Source of the DNA: a virus
DNA length: 43,002 bases
Virus record (IMG/VR): IMGVR_UViG_3300013136_000898
Location: 1-43,002 of that record
Strand: one strand, 5' to 3'
Every line of letters starts with the position of its first letter. Position 1 is the stretch's first letter. Under the pieces are notes generated by a model. That model saw only the letters and a program-made list of their open reading frames with translations. It did no database searches and was not told where the DNA came from. Positions 42,601 to 43,002 of this stretch are shown here, piece by piece. Made by a program: the position numbers and the translations under genes.

Positions 42601-42620
42601 CCACTAACTTCAGTTAGTGG
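42601..42620 (+). other. IS200/IS605-type hairpin
   Basis: CCACTAAC-TTCA-GTTAGTGG is a perfect 8-bp stem with a 4-base loop followed by ATGAATTTC. Subterminal hairpins of this kind mark IS200/IS605 ends. It lies 57 bases before the TnpB frame, so it is probably the element's left-end hairpin; the same shape also occurs at the 3' end of TnpB guide RNAs. Confidence 0.6.
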
Positions 42621-42676
42621 ATGAATTTCTTTTGGACAAACTTTCAAATATATCCTTTTAATTTCAGGAGATTTAC

Positions 42677-43002
42677 TTGTTAGTCAGAAAAACTTATTCG
42701 GGATTGATTGCTGGAAATAAATCAAAAATCCTCCACTTGGAGAATCTTTTGAAATACTTACAGCAATCTTCTGAATATGTTTTCTCCAAAGGTAGCTCTT
42801 CTTGGACCTATAATGGGTTAAAACAGATTTATCACGAACTTCGAAAAATATTCCCTGAATTGAATTCCAAAGTTCTTCAGAATTTTCTTAATAAGTACAA
42901 ACTCATTAAAGGGAAAAAACTTCCGAAACATCCCATAAAGCCGAGTATTCTTCTTGATAATCAAACCTTTGATTTTAAGTTAAATGATAATAATATCACA
43001 AA
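42677..43002 (+). CDS. tnpB: TnpB-like (IS200/IS605 OrfB) protein, 3' truncated by the window
   Basis: Start TTG 42677 follows CAGGAG by six bases; an in-frame TAA at 42659 limits the N-terminus. 108 residues are visible. LVRKTYSGLIAGNKSKILHL and YLQQSSEYVFSKGSSSWTYN are followed by GLKQIYHELRKIFPELNSKV and FLNKYKLIKGKKLPKHPIK, the N-terminal wedge pattern of TnpB (Y-x-x-L...LR...P-x-L-x-S...Q). The RuvC nuclease part lies beyond the window. It is on the opposite strand to its neighbours and uses more C/G-ending codons than the phage genes, which suggests insertion from outside. Confidence 0.8.
   Translation, partial: MLVRKTYSGLIAGNKSKILHLENLLKYLQQSSEYVFSKGSSSWTYNGLKQIYHELRKIFPELNSKVLQNFLNKYKLIKGKKLPKHPIKPSILLDNQTFDFKLNDNNIT

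Overview
The window is a 43 kb piece of a large, AT-rich contractile-tailed (myovirus-type) bacteriophage genome that uses the standard bacterial code. Three groups of genes support this: T4-type baseplate and tail genes (gp25-, gp26-, gp6/BaseplateJ- and tail-tube-junction-like proteins, and a 1910-residue tape measure), a large terminase, and phage-encoded subunits of a multisubunit RNA polymerase. Strong AAGGAG-type ribosome sites, many TTG/GTG starts and AGA-rich codon use with a matching tRNA-Arg(TCT) suggest a low-GC, possibly Gram-positive host. That host assignment is inference.

Layout. From 1 to 20804 every gene is on the + strand. First comes a baseplate block (1-7008), then PIN-PhoH, a pentapeptide-like protein, tRNA-Arg, Hsp20 and small genes (7046-10466), then a second virion block (10693-20804) with a tail-tube/baseplate protein, two putative virion proteins, a metallopeptidase with an HELIH motif and the tape measure. 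From 20801 to 42553 all genes are on the - strand: terminase, a ParB/DGQHR-like protein, two paralogous pentapeptide proteins, a hub-like baseplate protein, a MoxR ATPase plus VWA/metallopeptidase pair, GTP cyclohydrolase I, RNAP beta and beta', and an operon with an E1/ThiF-like enzyme, a small ubiquitin-like candidate and a zinc ribbon. The right edge carries the start of an IS200/IS605 TnpB-type gene.

Main discovery. The RNAP beta' gene is fractured by a split intein. The upstream gene ends with an N-intein that starts immediately after the catalytic NADFDGD motif. The downstream gene begins with a C-intein followed by the exact continuation of beta' (CMAFYIPL, equivalent to QMAVHVPL). A separate gene for a two-helix membrane protein lies between the halves. 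Trans-splicing would rebuild a 942-residue beta' and would be required to make the active site. The intein is divergent: it starts with Ser, ends with Asp, and lacks the usual block F and penultimate His.

Second discovery. The large terminase ATPase and nuclease domains lie in adjacent frames, joined exactly in the -1 frame at a canonical A AAA AAC slippery heptamer followed by a possible stem. This is either programmed -1 frameshifting or a single-base homopolymer indel.

Other items worth attention are an E1 plus YPEL-containing small protein resembling the PRTRC ThiF/protein C pair, a MoxR/VWA module, a pentapeptide gene interrupted by one in-frame stop, and repeated WGSxxxF motifs in a virion-block protein.
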